A DNA stretch of 64,000 bases from Agromyces sp. G08B096 (GTDB taxonomy: Bacteria; Actinomycetota; Actinomycetes; Actinomycetales; Microbacteriaceae), in contig NZ_CP158374.1 of assembly GCF_040267705.1 (NCBI RefSeq), forward strand, positions 2,542,001 to 2,606,000, written 5' to 3'. Positions within the stretch are counted from its first letter, which is position 1. The number at the start of each line of letters is the position of its first letter. The notes under the pieces were generated by a model. That model saw only the letters and a program-made list of their open reading frames with translations, made no database searches and had not been told where the DNA came from. Positions 9,098-17,098 of the stretch are shown in pieces. A program made the translations under genes and the position numbers.

Positions 9098-9883
9098 GTG
9101 CCCGACCCCGCCCGCATCCAGGCGATCGCCGACGAGCTCGTCGCGGCCGACCGAGACCGCACGACCGTCCCGCTCCTGACCGCCCGTCATCCTGACCTCA
9201 CCGTCGACGACGCGTACGCCATCCAGCGCCTCTGGGTGGAACGCCGCCAGGCCGACGGCGCCCGGCTCGTCGGGCGGAAGATCGGGCTCACCTCCAAGGT
9301 CATGCAGGTCGCGACCGGCATCACGGAGCCGGACTACGGGGCCATCCTCGACGATATGGTCTTCGAATCGGGCTCGGTGCTCGAGTTCGACCGCTTCTCC
9401 AACGTCCGCATCGAGGTCGAGCTCGCCTTCGTGCTCGGGGCCCCCCTCGCGGGCCCGGGCACCACGATCTTCGACGTGCTGCGGGCGACCGACTACGTCG
9501 TGCCGGCCCTCGAGGTGCTGAACTCGCACATCGAGCTCGAGGGGCGGACGATCGTCGACACCATCTCCGACAACGCCGCGATGGGCGCGATGATCCTCGG
9601 CGGCCGGCCCGTCAAGCCCGACCAGGTCGACCTCCGGTGGGTCGGTGCCCTGCTCTCGCGCAACGAGACCATCGAGGAGTCGGGCGTCGCCGGCGCGGTG
9701 CTCGGCCACCCCGCGATGGGCGTCGCCTGGCTCGCGAACAAGCTCGCCCAGCACGGCCAGTCGCTCGGCGCCGGCGAGATCGTCCTCGCCGGGTCGTTCA
9801 CCCGGCCGATGTGGGTCGAACGCGGCGACACCGTCCACGCCGACTACCGCGACCTCGGGAGCATCTCATGCCGGTTCGTCTGA
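9098..9883 (+). CDS. hpaH: 2-oxo-hept-4-ene-1,7-dioate hydratase
   Basis: 261 residues from GTG 9098 with GGAGG eight bases upstream. Typical features of the HpaH/MhpD (FAH-fold) hydratase family are seen: LVGRKIGLTSKVMQ, EPDYGAILDDMVF, RIEVELAFVLG (metal-binding Glu pair) and APALEVLNSHIE-like VPALEVLNSHIE. It adds water to the dienoate made by decarboxylation of homoprotocatechuate meta-cleavage product, giving 2,4-dihydroxyhept-2-ene-1,7-dioate, the substrate of HpaI encoded next. The stop overlaps hpaI by 16 bases. The related 2-hydroxypenta-2,4-dienoate hydratase is the main alternative; the presence of hpaI, hpaE and hpaD favours HpaH. Confidence 0.9.
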   Translation: MPDPARIQAIADELVAADRDRTTVPLLTARHPDLTVDDAYAIQRLWVERRQADGARLVGRKIGLTSKVMQVATGITEPDYGAILDDMVFESGSVLEFDRFSNVRIEVELAFVLGAPLAGPGTTIFDVLRATDYVVPALEVLNSHIELEGRTIVDTISDNAAMGAMILGGRPVKPDQVDLRWVGALLSRNETIEESGVAGAVLGHPAMGVAWLANKLAQHGQSLGAGEIVLAGSFTRPMWVERGDTVHADYRDLGSISCRFV

Positions 9884-10686
9884 CCCTGCCCGACACCTTC
9901 GCCGCCCGGCTCGCCGCCGCCGACCGCCCGCTGGTCGGCATGTGGGTGTGCTCGGGCAGCCCGATCATGGCCGAGGTGGCGGCCGGAAGCGGCCTCGACT
10001 GGGTGCTCATCGACGCCGAGCACTCCCCCAACGGGCTGGAGTCGATCCTGGCGCAGCTCTACGCGGTCTCGGCCTACCCCGTCGCACCGGTCGTGCGGGT
10101 GCCATTCGGCGACGCCGTGGTCATCAAACAGGTGCTCGATCTCGGTGCGCAGAACCTGCTCGTGCCCATGGTCGACTCCGCCGAGCAGGCGCGCGAGCTC
10201 GTGCGCGCCGTCCGCTACCCCGGCGCGGGCATCCGGGGCGTGGGCGCCTCGCTCGCACGCTCGTCGCGCTGGAACCGGGTGCCCGGGTACCTGGCGGGTG
10301 CCTCGTCGGCCGTCAGCCTCACGGTGCAGATCGAGTCCGCGGCCGCGGTCGAGGCGGCCGAGGAGATCGCCGCCGTCGACGGCGTCGACGCGGTCTTCAT
10401 CGGGCCGGCGGATCTCGCCGCGTCGATGGGGCTGCTCGGGCAGCCGGGGCATCCGGATGTCTCGGCCGCGGTGATCCGCGCCCTCGAGGCGGCCGCGCGC
10501 GCGGGCACCCCGGCCGGCGTCAACGCGTTCGTGCCGGAGGAGGCCGACCGCTACCTCGCGGCCGGGGCCGCGTTCGTCGCAGTCGGCGCCGATGTCGCGA
10601 TCGTCGCGCGCGCGTCGGAGGCGCTCGCGGATCGGTTCATCGCACCGGGAGCAGGTGCCGGGGAGGCCGGCGCCGCCAGCTATTGA
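9868..10686 (+). CDS. hpaI: 4-hydroxy-2-oxoheptanedioate aldolase (HpaI/HpcH family)
   Basis: 272 residues; ATG 9868 lies inside the end of hpaH, so translation is probably coupled. Class II pyruvate aldolase motifs: GMWVCSGSPIMAEVAAGSGLDWVLIDAEHSPN, a catalytic Arg region YPGAGIRGVGASLARSSRW, metal-binding Glu in LTVQIESAAAVE (about residue 155) and Asp in FIGPADLAASMG (about residue 179). It splits 4-hydroxy-2-oxoheptane-1,7-dioate into pyruvate and succinate semialdehyde, the last step of the homoprotocatechuate pathway. The next gene starts 61 bases later behind its own operator. Confidence 0.93.
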   Translation: MPVRLTLPDTFAARLAAADRPLVGMWVCSGSPIMAEVAAGSGLDWVLIDAEHSPNGLESILAQLYAVSAYPVAPVVRVPFGDAVVIKQVLDLGAQNLLVPMVDSAEQARELVRAVRYPGAGIRGVGASLARSSRWNRVPGYLAGASSAVSLTVQIESAAAVEAAEEIAAVDGVDAVFIGPADLAASMGLLGQPGHPDVSAAVIRALEAAARAGTPAGVNAFVPEEADRYLAAGAAFVAVGADVAIVARASEALADRFIAPGAGAGEAGAASY

Positions 10687-10691
10687 GCACC

Positions 10692-10721
10692 TTGTCCCGG
10701 CTCGCACAATCGTATACGATT
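10692..10721 (+). promoter_or_regulatory. promoter and perfect dyad operator of the FAH-RraA/gntR/hpaE/hpaD unit
   Basis: TTGTCC (10692-10697) and TACGAT (10715-10720) are spaced by exactly 17 bases, a good sigma-70-type promoter. The perfect 14-base palindrome AATCGTATACGATT (10708-10721) covers the -10 box, the classic position for a repressor. Its core fits the FadR-subfamily GntR consensus, and a GntR-FCD gene is the second gene of this unit, so autorepression relieved by an aromatic acid or pathway intermediate is the likely logic. Confidence 0.75.
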
Positions 10722-10747
10722 TCACATATTGTCAGACGAGGGAGTCC

Positions 10748-12247
10748 ATGAGCACCATCGCCACGCCCGGCAAGATCATCGCCGTGCACCTGAACTACCC
10801 CTCGCGTGCCGCGCAGCGCGGGCGCACGCCCGCCCAGCCGAGCTACTTCCTGAAGCCCCAGAGCTCCCTCGCCGGCACCGGCGGCACCGTCGTCCGCCCG
10901 GCCGGGACCGAGCTGCTCGCGTTCGAGGGCGAGATCGCGATCATCATCGGCGAGCCCGCTCGCTACATCACCCCCGCCGACGGCTGGCAGCACGTGGCGG
11001 CCGTCACGGCCGCGAACGACTTCGGCCTGTACGACCTCCGCGCGGCCGACAAGGGCTCCAACCTCCGTTCGAAGGGCGGCGACGGCTTCACGCCGCTCGG
11101 CCCCGTCGCGATCCCCGTCGACGGCATCGGCCCCGGCGACTGGCGGGTGCGCACCTGGGTGAACGGCGAGCTCGTCCAGGAGGACACCTCCGACACCCTC
11201 CTCTTCGACTTCGGCCGGCTCGTCGCCGATCTCTCCCAGCACCTCACCCTCGAGACCGGAGACGTCATCCTCACCGGCACCCCCGCGGGATCCTCCGTCG
11301 TCGTGCCCGGCGACGTCGTCGAAGTCGAGGTCGACGCCCCCGCCGCGCCGGGGGCGCCCACGACCGGCCGACTCGTCACCACGGTCACGCAGGGCGACGT
11401 CCCGTTCGGCGACTTCGGCTCGGTGCCGGCCGCCGACGACCTCCAGCGCGTCGAGGCGTGGGGGTCGGAGGCGGCCCTCGCCGAGGCCGTCGCCGCCGGG
11501 CGCGCGACCGCGCCGGACGTGCCGCCCGCCGCCTCGCCGTCCCCCTCGTCGTCCGGCCTCGACGACGACCTGCGGGCCCGGCTCGGCGCCGTGGGCGTCG
11601 CGACCCTCTCGGTCGCGCTCAGGAAGCGCGGCTACCACGACGTCTTCGTCGAGGGCGTCGCGCCGCTCGCCCGGGGCATGCGGCTCGTCGGCCCCGCCCG
11701 CACGCTCCGGTTCATCCCGTTCCGGCCCGACCTGTTCCAGTCCCACGGCGGCGGATTCAACGCGCAGAAACAGGCCTTCGACACCGTCGAGCCGGGCGAG
11801 GTCATCGTCATCGAGGCCCGCGGCGAGCGCACCACCGGCACGGTCGGCGACGTCCTCGCGCTGCGGGCCCGCGTGCGCGGTGCGGCGGGCGTCGTCACCG
11901 ACGGCGGGGTCCGCGACGCCGACGTCGTCGCCGGGCTCGGCCTGCCCGTCTACGCGCAGGGCCCGCACCCGAGCGTCCTCGGCCGCAAGCACGTGCCGTG
12001 GGAGACCGACGTCACCGTCTCCTGCGGCGGCGCCGCCGTGCAGCCCGGCGACATCATGGTCGGCGACGGCGACGGCGTCATCGTCATCCCCCCGGCCCTC
12101 GTCGAGGAGGTCCTCGCCGAGGCCGAGGCGCAGGAGCGCGAGGACGCCTGGGTCGCCGAGCAGGTCGCGGGCGGGGCATCCGTCGACGGGCTGTTCCCCA
12201 TGAACGCGGAGTGGCGCGCCCGCTACGAACGCGAGGCCGGGCGATGA
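10748..12247 (+). CDS. fusion: FAH-family OPET decarboxylase/HHDD isomerase (HpaG-like) + RraA-like domain
   Basis: 499 residues; GAGGGAG precedes ATG 10748. Residues 1 to about 270 are a fumarylacetoacetate-hydrolase fold: FEGEIAIIIGEPAR (metal Glu pair near 60), AANDFGLYDLR, and DVILTGTPAGS...VPGDVVEVEVD. After a Pro/Ser-rich linker (about 270-290: PPAASPSPSSSG), residues 290-499 are an RraA/HMG-aldolase-like domain with GPARTLRF, GTVGDVLALRAR...GVVTDGGVRD (about 384) and VQPGDIMVGDGDGVIVIP. HpaG normally consists of two FAH repeats; here the second is replaced by an RraA-like domain, which in other enzymes acts as a 4-hydroxy-4-methyl-2-oxoglutarate aldolase/oxaloacetate decarboxylase. It probably performs decarboxylation and isomerisation between HpaE and HpaH. 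ATGA overlap with gntR. Confidence 0.85.
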   Translation: MSTIATPGKIIAVHLNYPSRAAQRGRTPAQPSYFLKPQSSLAGTGGTVVRPAGTELLAFEGEIAIIIGEPARYITPADGWQHVAAVTAANDFGLYDLRAADKGSNLRSKGGDGFTPLGPVAIPVDGIGPGDWRVRTWVNGELVQEDTSDTLLFDFGRLVADLSQHLTLETGDVILTGTPAGSSVVVPGDVVEVEVDAPAAPGAPTTGRLVTTVTQGDVPFGDFGSVPAADDLQRVEAWGSEAALAEAVAAGRATAPDVPPAASPSPSSSGLDDDLRARLGAVGVATLSVALRKRGYHDVFVEGVAPLARGMRLVGPARTLRFIPFRPDLFQSHGGGFNAQKQAFDTVEPGEVIVIEARGERTTGTVGDVLALRARVRGAAGVVTDGGVRDADVVAGLGLPVYAQGPHPSVLGRKHVPWETDVTVSCGGAAVQPGDIMVGDGDGVIVIPPALVEEVLAEAEAQEREDAWVAEQVAGGASVDGLFPMNAEWRARYEREAGR

Positions 12248-12942
12248 GCGCCGAGAGCAAGTCGCAGCAGGCGTACCGGTTCATCCGCGAACGCATCGAC
12301 GACGGCCGCTTCGTGCCCGGCTACCGGCTCGTGCTCGCCCAGATCGCCGGCGACCTCGACGTGTCGGCCGTTCCCGTCCGCGAGGCCATCCGGCGCCTCG
12401 AAGCCGAGGGCCTCGTCACCTTCGAACGCAACGTCGGCGCCCAGGTCGCGCTCATCAAGGAGACCGAGTACCTGCACACCATGCAGACGCTCGCCCTCGT
12501 CGAGGGCTTCGCGACCGCGCTCACGGCACCCGAGCTCACCGCCGCCCAGCTGCGGCGCGCCCGCGAGATCAACGAGCGGATGCGTCGCACGCTCGACGAC
12601 TTCGACCCGCACCGCTTCACCGAGCTCAACCTCGAGTTCCACGCCGTGCTGTTCGAGGGGTGCCCGAACCCGCACGTGCTCGACCTCGTGCACCGCGGCT
12701 GGAACCGGATGCGGGTGCTGCGCGACTCCTCGTTCAGCTTCGTGCCGGGGCGCGCCCGCGCGTCGGTCGACGAGCACGAGCACCTCGTTGCCCTCATCGA
12801 GCGCGGGGCCGACCCGCTCGAGATCGAGCTCGCCGCCCGGGCGCACCGCACCGCGACCCTCGATGCCGTGCTCGCCTACCAGTCCGACCACCGACCCGCC
12901 CACTCCGCGCCGGCCCACGAGGCCGCCGCGGCCGCCGAATGA
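12244..12942 (+). CDS. GntR-family (FadR/FCD subfamily) transcriptional regulator
   Basis: 232 residues, starting in the ATGA overlap with the fusion gene. The N-terminal winged helix reads SQQAYRFIRERIDDGRFVPGYRLVLAQIAGDLDVSAVPVREAIRRLEAEGLV, and the C-terminal all-helical FCD effector domain shows EFHAVLFEGCPNPHVLDLV and EHEHLVALIERGADPLEIELAARAHR with the His residues that usually bind a metal. It likely represses the surrounding homoprotocatechuate genes at the two dyads before hpaH and before the fusion gene; the effector is unknown. Position within the operon implies autoregulation. Confidence 0.9.
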   Translation: MSAESKSQQAYRFIRERIDDGRFVPGYRLVLAQIAGDLDVSAVPVREAIRRLEAEGLVTFERNVGAQVALIKETEYLHTMQTLALVEGFATALTAPELTAAQLRRAREINERMRRTLDDFDPHRFTELNLEFHAVLFEGCPNPHVLDLVHRGWNRMRVLRDSSFSFVPGRARASVDEHEHLVALIERGADPLEIELAARAHRTATLDAVLAYQSDHRPAHSAPAHEAAAAAE

Positions 12943-12950
12943 GGAAACCG

Positions 12951-14486
12951 ATGACCCACCGCGTGCCCGAGGGGCTTCCCGACCGCATCCGCCACTACAT
13001 CGACGGCGAATTCGTCGACTCGATGGGCGGCGAGACGTTCGACGTGCTCGACCCGGTCTCGAACGAGACCTACGTGCAGGCTGCGGCCGGCCAGCAGGCC
13101 GACGTCGACGCCGCCGTCGCCGCCGCCCGCCGCGCCTTCCGCGAGGGGCCGTGGCCGAGGATGCTGCCCCGCGAGCGCTCACGCGTGCTGCACCGGATCG
13201 CCGACCTCGTCGAGTCGCGCGACGCCCAGCTGGCGGAGCTCGAGTCCTTCGACTCGGGCCTGCCGATCACGCAGGCGCTCGGCCAGGCCCGCCGTGCGGC
13301 CGAGAACTTCCGCTTCTTCGCCGACCTGATCGTCGCCCAGTCCGACGACGCCTTCAAGGTTCCCGGCCGGCAGATGAACTACGTCAACCGCAAACCCATC
13401 GGCGTCGCAGGGCTCATCACCCCCTGGAACACGCCGTTCATGCTCGAGTCGTGGAAGCTCGGCCCCGCCCTCGCGACCGGCAACACCGTCGTGCTGAAGC
13501 CCGCCGAGTTCACGCCGCTCTCGGCGTCGCTCTGGGCCGGCATCTTCGAAGAGGCCGGGCTGCCGAAGGGCGTCTTCAACCTCGTCAACGGCCTCGGCGA
13601 GGAGGCGGGCGACGCGCTGGTGAAGCATCCCGACGTGCCGCTCATCTCGTTCACCGGCGAGAGCCGAACCGGGCAGATCATCTTCGCCAACGCGGCGCCC
13701 TACCTGAAGGGCCTCTCGATGGAGCTCGGCGGCAAGAGCCCCGCCGTCGTGTTCGCCGACGCCGAACTCGACGTCGCGATCGACGCGTGCATCTTCGGCG
13801 TGTTCTCGCTGAACGGAGAGCGCTGCACCGCCGGCAGCCGCATCCTCGTGCAGCGCGAGGTGTACGACGAGTTCGTCGAGCGTTACGCGGCGCAGGCGAC
13901 GCGCGTGAAGGTCGGGCACCCGAGCGACCCCGACACCGAGGTCGGCGCACTCGTGCACCCCGAGCACTACGACAAGGTGATGAGCTACGTCGAACTCGGC
14001 AAGACCGAAGGGCGGCTCGTCGCCGGCGGAGGCCGCCCCGAAGGCTTCCCTACGGGCAACTACGTCGCCCCGACCGTCTTCGCCGACGTCGCCCCCGACG
14101 CCCGGATCTTCCAGGAGGAGATCTTCGGCCCCGTGGTCGCGATCACCCCCTTCGACACCGAGGAGGAGGCGCTCGCGCTCGCGAACGACACGAAGTACGG
14201 CCTCGCCGCCTACGTCTGGACGAACGACCTGAAGCGCGCGCACACGTTCGCGCAGGCCGTCGAGGCCGGCATGGTGTGGCTGAACTCGAACAACGTGCGC
14301 GACCTCCGGACGCCGTTCGGCGGGGTCAAGGCCTCCGGCCTCGGCCACGAGGGCGGCTACCGGTCGATCGACTTCTACACCGACCAGCAGAGCGTGCACA
14401 TCACCCTCGGCGCCCCCCACAACCCCACGTTCGGCAAGCAGGACCCGCACGAGGCATCCGACCTCGACGACCCCGACCCCCGCTGA
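12951..14486 (+). CDS. hpaE: 5-carboxymethyl-2-hydroxymuconate-semialdehyde dehydrogenase
   Basis: 511 residues; GAGGAAACCG precedes ATG 12951 (an in-frame ATG 12 bases earlier, overlapping the gntR stop, is less well placed). Aldehyde dehydrogenase superfamily hallmarks: ITPWNTPFMLESWKLGPALATGNTVVLKPAE, SFTGESRTG, MELGGKSPAVVF (general base Glu near 258) and NGERCTAGSRI (catalytic Cys near 291), EEIFGPVV. The position between gntR and hpaD indicates the HpaE reaction: NAD-dependent oxidation of the ring-cleavage semialdehyde to the triacid. Other semialdehyde dehydrogenases cannot be excluded by motif alone. Confidence 0.9.
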   Translation: MTHRVPEGLPDRIRHYIDGEFVDSMGGETFDVLDPVSNETYVQAAAGQQADVDAAVAAARRAFREGPWPRMLPRERSRVLHRIADLVESRDAQLAELESFDSGLPITQALGQARRAAENFRFFADLIVAQSDDAFKVPGRQMNYVNRKPIGVAGLITPWNTPFMLESWKLGPALATGNTVVLKPAEFTPLSASLWAGIFEEAGLPKGVFNLVNGLGEEAGDALVKHPDVPLISFTGESRTGQIIFANAAPYLKGLSMELGGKSPAVVFADAELDVAIDACIFGVFSLNGERCTAGSRILVQREVYDEFVERYAAQATRVKVGHPSDPDTEVGALVHPEHYDKVMSYVELGKTEGRLVAGGGRPEGFPTGNYVAPTVFADVAPDARIFQEEIFGPVVAITPFDTEEEALALANDTKYGLAAYVWTNDLKRAHTFAQAVEAGMVWLNSNNVRDLRTPFGGVKASGLGHEGGYRSIDFYTDQQSVHITLGAPHNPTFGKQDPHEASDLDDPDPR

Positions 14487-14530
14487 GCCGCGCCGCTCCC
14501 CCGCTCGATCCCAGGCAAGGACGCCCCCGC

Positions 14531-15673
14531 ATGACCCGCCGCGACGACATGACCCTCACCTCCTCGGGCTTCTACGTGAGCCAGGAGGCCCCGATCCGGA
14601 GCGACGACCCGGTGCCGACGCCGTCGGTGCCGGCCCCCGACATCCTGCGCTGCGCGTACATGGAGCTCGTCGTCACCGACCTCGCCGCCTCGCGCGAGTT
14701 CTACGTCGACGTGCTCGGCCTGTACGTCACGGAGGAGGACGACGAGGCGATCTACCTCCGCTCGACGGAGGAGTTCATCCACCACAACCTCGTCCTCCGC
14801 CAGGGGCCGGTGGCCGCCGTGGCCGCCTTCTCCTACCGCGTGCGCACGCCCGAGGACCTCGACAAGGCCGTTGCCTTCTACTCCGAGCTCGGCTGCCGCG
14901 TCGAGCGACGCTCCGACGGCTTCACGACGGGCATCGGCGATTCGGTGCGCGTCGAGGACCCGCTCGGCTTCCCGTACGAGTTCTTCCACCAGACCGAGCA
15001 CGTCGAGCGGCTCTCGTGGCGCTACGACCTGCACACGCCGGGCGAGCTCGTGCGCCTCGACCACTTCAACCAGGTCACGCCCGACGTGCCGCGCGCCGTG
15101 AACTTCATGCAGTCGCTCGGCTTCCGCGTCACCGAGGACATCCAAGACGAAGAGGGCACCGTCTACGCGGCATGGATGCGTCGGAAGCCCACGGTCCACG
15201 ACACGGCGATGACCGGCGGCGACGGCCCCCGCATGCACCACGTCGCGTTCGCCACGCACGAGAAGCACAACATCCTCGCGATCTGCGACAAGCTCGGCGC
15301 GCTCCGGCGCTCCGACGCGATCGAGCGCGGGCCCGGCCGGCACGGGGTCTCGAACGCCTTCTACCTGTACCTGCGCGATCCCGACGGGCACCGCGTCGAG
15401 ATCTACACGCAGGACTACTACACCGGCGACCCCGACAACCCGGTCGTCACGTGGGACGTCCACGACAACCAGCGCCGCGACTGGTGGGGCAACCCGGTCG
15501 TGCCGAGCTGGTACACCGAGGCCTCGCTCGTGCTCGACCTCGACGGGAACCCGAAGCCCGTCGTCGCCCGGACCGACGACAGCGAGATGGAGGTCACGAT
15601 CGGGGCCGACGGCTTCTCGTACACGCGGAAGGGCGACGAGGAGCAGGGTTTCAAGCTCGGCAACACGCTCTAG
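14531..15673 (+). CDS. hpaD: 3,4-dihydroxyphenylacetate 2,3-dioxygenase (extradiol, vicinal oxygen chelate type)
   Basis: 380 residues from ATG 14531 (AAGGA upstream; ATG 14549 is an alternative). Two VOC modules are visible: DILRCAYMELVVTDLAASREFYVDVLG and VRLDHFNQVTPDVPRAVNFMQSLGF. The 2-His-1-Glu metal triad is in RLDHFNQ (about 177), MHHVAFATHEKHN (about 236) and HRVEIYTQDYYTGDPDNP (about 289). This architecture matches the homoprotocatechuate dioxygenases of Brevibacterium and Arthrobacter, which use Fe or Mn. It opens the aromatic ring, giving the substrate of HpaE. Last gene of the operon, followed by a strong terminator. Confidence 0.94.
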   Translation: MTRRDDMTLTSSGFYVSQEAPIRSDDPVPTPSVPAPDILRCAYMELVVTDLAASREFYVDVLGLYVTEEDDEAIYLRSTEEFIHHNLVLRQGPVAAVAAFSYRVRTPEDLDKAVAFYSELGCRVERRSDGFTTGIGDSVRVEDPLGFPYEFFHQTEHVERLSWRYDLHTPGELVRLDHFNQVTPDVPRAVNFMQSLGFRVTEDIQDEEGTVYAAWMRRKPTVHDTAMTGGDGPRMHHVAFATHEKHNILAICDKLGALRRSDAIERGPGRHGVSNAFYLYLRDPDGHRVEIYTQDYYTGDPDNPVVTWDVHDNQRRDWWGNPVVPSWYTEASLVLDLDGNPKPVVARTDDSEMEVTIGADGFSYTRKGDEEQGFKLGNTL

Positions 15674-15685
15674 GCTTCGCAGACG

Positions 15686-15725
15686 ACGACGGGGGTGCGA
15701 CGCCGCGGCGTCGCACCCCCGTCGT
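15686..15725. terminator. bidirectional terminator after hpaD
   Basis: A perfect 40-base palindrome (20-base arms, left arm ACGACGGGGGTGCGACGCCG) between hpaD and the convergent lipoprotein gene. No long T-run, as is common in high-GC actinobacteria. Confidence 0.85.
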
Positions 15726-15735
15726 GTGAGGTTGG

Positions 15736-16221
15736 TTACTGCGTGCAGAGCTCGCCGATGGCGACAAGCTCGGTCTGCACGCCCTGCGCCGTCGTGAGGA
15801 AGGCGGTCGCGTCGAACGCAGCGGGGTCGGCGACGCCGGCCTCGAGCGCGACAATCATCTCGTCGAGCTTCGCGCCCGCGGCCTCGGCCTGGGCCTTCAC
15901 CTCGGCGTTGCCAAGCTCGGCGCGGACGGCCTCGAACTCGTCGGCGAACGACGTGAGCGCGGCCACGGCCGCGGCCGGGTCCTGCGAGAAGGTCGACATG
16001 CCGTCCTGCAGGGCGGTGGCCGACTCGTTGAGCGTGGTCTGCAGCTCGGTGCAGGCCTCGGCGATCGACTGCTCGGCCGGGGCCTCGGCGGCGGTCGACT
16101 CCTCGGCCGTCGCGGCCGGCTTCGTGTCGGCCGTCGAGTCCGTGCCCGCGGCGCAGCCGGTGAGCAGAAGGCCGGCGATGGCGGCGAGGGCGAGCATGGG
16201 CGCGGCGGAGCGCGTGGACAT
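15736..16221 (-). CDS. small surface lipoprotein, alanine-rich helical
   Basis: 161 residues from ATG 16221, with CAGGGAG upstream. The signal peptide STRSAAPMLALAAIAGLLLTGC ends in a lipobox (LLTGC), so it is probably lipid-anchored. The mature protein has a flexible Thr/Ala/Glu tether followed by helical segments (IAEACTELQTTLNESATALQDGMSTF..., EFEAVRAELGNAEVKAQAEAAGAKLDEMIVALEAG) and two Cys residues (ACTEL and the C-terminal GELCTQ) that could form a disulphide. No enzyme motif seen; function unknown. Confidence 0.82.
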   Translation of the reverse strand: MSTRSAAPMLALAAIAGLLLTGCAAGTDSTADTKPAATAEESTAAEAPAEQSIAEACTELQTTLNESATALQDGMSTFSQDPAAAVAALTSFADEFEAVRAELGNAEVKAQAEAAGAKLDEMIVALEAGVADPAAFDATAFLTTAQGVQTELVAIGELCTQ

Positions 16222-16309
16222 GAAGACTCCCTGAGTGATGAAGTGGGGGACGGCAACGGATCTCGCGCCGGGAGCCACCCTACCCGGCCCGGGTGACGCG
16301 GGCGAGCCG

Positions 16310-17098
16310 TCAGCCGGCGAGGAACCCGATCGCCGCGTCCTTGAAGGTGCGACTGGTGAGCGTCGAGACGTGGTCGCGGCCGGGCACCGTGATCACGTCG
16401 CTGCCTCGATCACGGGCGAGCTGCTCGACGCCCGCCGGAACCGGATCCAGCTCGCCGACGACGAAGAGCGCGGCAAGCTCGCTCGGCAGCTCCAGCGGCG
16501 CGCCCGCGATGCCCTCGATGCAGGCGAGCAGCGCCTCACGGTCGGCCCCGCTCTCGAGGGCCGGACGGAGGACCTGCGCGATGACCGGGTTCCGCGGCGG
16601 CGCTCCGCGGAGCAGCAGGCCGCGCGCCTCCTCCGGATCCCAGGTGGCGAACAGCTCGCTCGGGCCGGCGCCGCCGATCACGACGCGACGGACGCGCCCG
16701 CTCGCCCGGCCCGTCAGCGCGGACACGATGCGACCGCCCAGCGAATAGCCGACGGCATCCACGACCTCGACGCCGGCGGAGTCGAGCACGGCGACGAGGT
16801 CGTCGCCCAACCGGTCGCGCCCGTACGACGCCGCGTCCACCGGCTTGTCGCTGTCGCCATGCCCCCGCAGATCGGTGACGATCACGTCACGGCCGGCCGC
16901 CTGCAGCGCGCGAACCCAGCCCGTGCCCTCCCACGTCACTCGCGCCGTCGTCGCGAAGCCGTGCACGAGCAGCACGGGCGGAGCGGCATCCGCGGCGTCC
17001 GTCGCACGCTCGCCGGCGAACCTGCGGTACGCCACGAGGACACCGTCGGGCGCCTCGGCGTGCAGCGTCGGCACGTCGGGCGCGCCCGCGATGATCAC
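16310..17098 (-). CDS. alpha/beta-hydrolase fold protein
   Basis: 262 residues. GTG 17098 forms a GTGA overlap with the stop of the nicotinamidase gene, so the two are translationally coupled. Hydrolase features: oxyanion region LLVHGFATTA, VTDLRGHGDSDKP, nucleophile elbow VGYSLGGRIV, acid Asp probably in VVGELDPVP, and catalytic His in PGRDHVST. Substrate cannot be inferred; the family includes esterases, haloperoxidases and C-C hydrolases. Coupling to the nicotinamidase gene suggests only co-expression. Confidence 0.85.
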   Translation of the reverse strand: MIIAGAPDVPTLHAEAPDGVLVAYRRFAGERATDAADAAPPVLLVHGFATTARVTWEGTGWVRALQAAGRDVIVTDLRGHGDSDKPVDAASYGRDRLGDDLVAVLDSAGVEVVDAVGYSLGGRIVSALTGRASGRVRRVVIGGAGPSELFATWDPEEARGLLLRGAPPRNPVIAQVLRPALESGADREALLACIEGIAGAPLELPSELAALFVVGELDPVPAGVEQLARDRGSDVITVPGRDHVSTLTSRTFKDAAIGFLAG

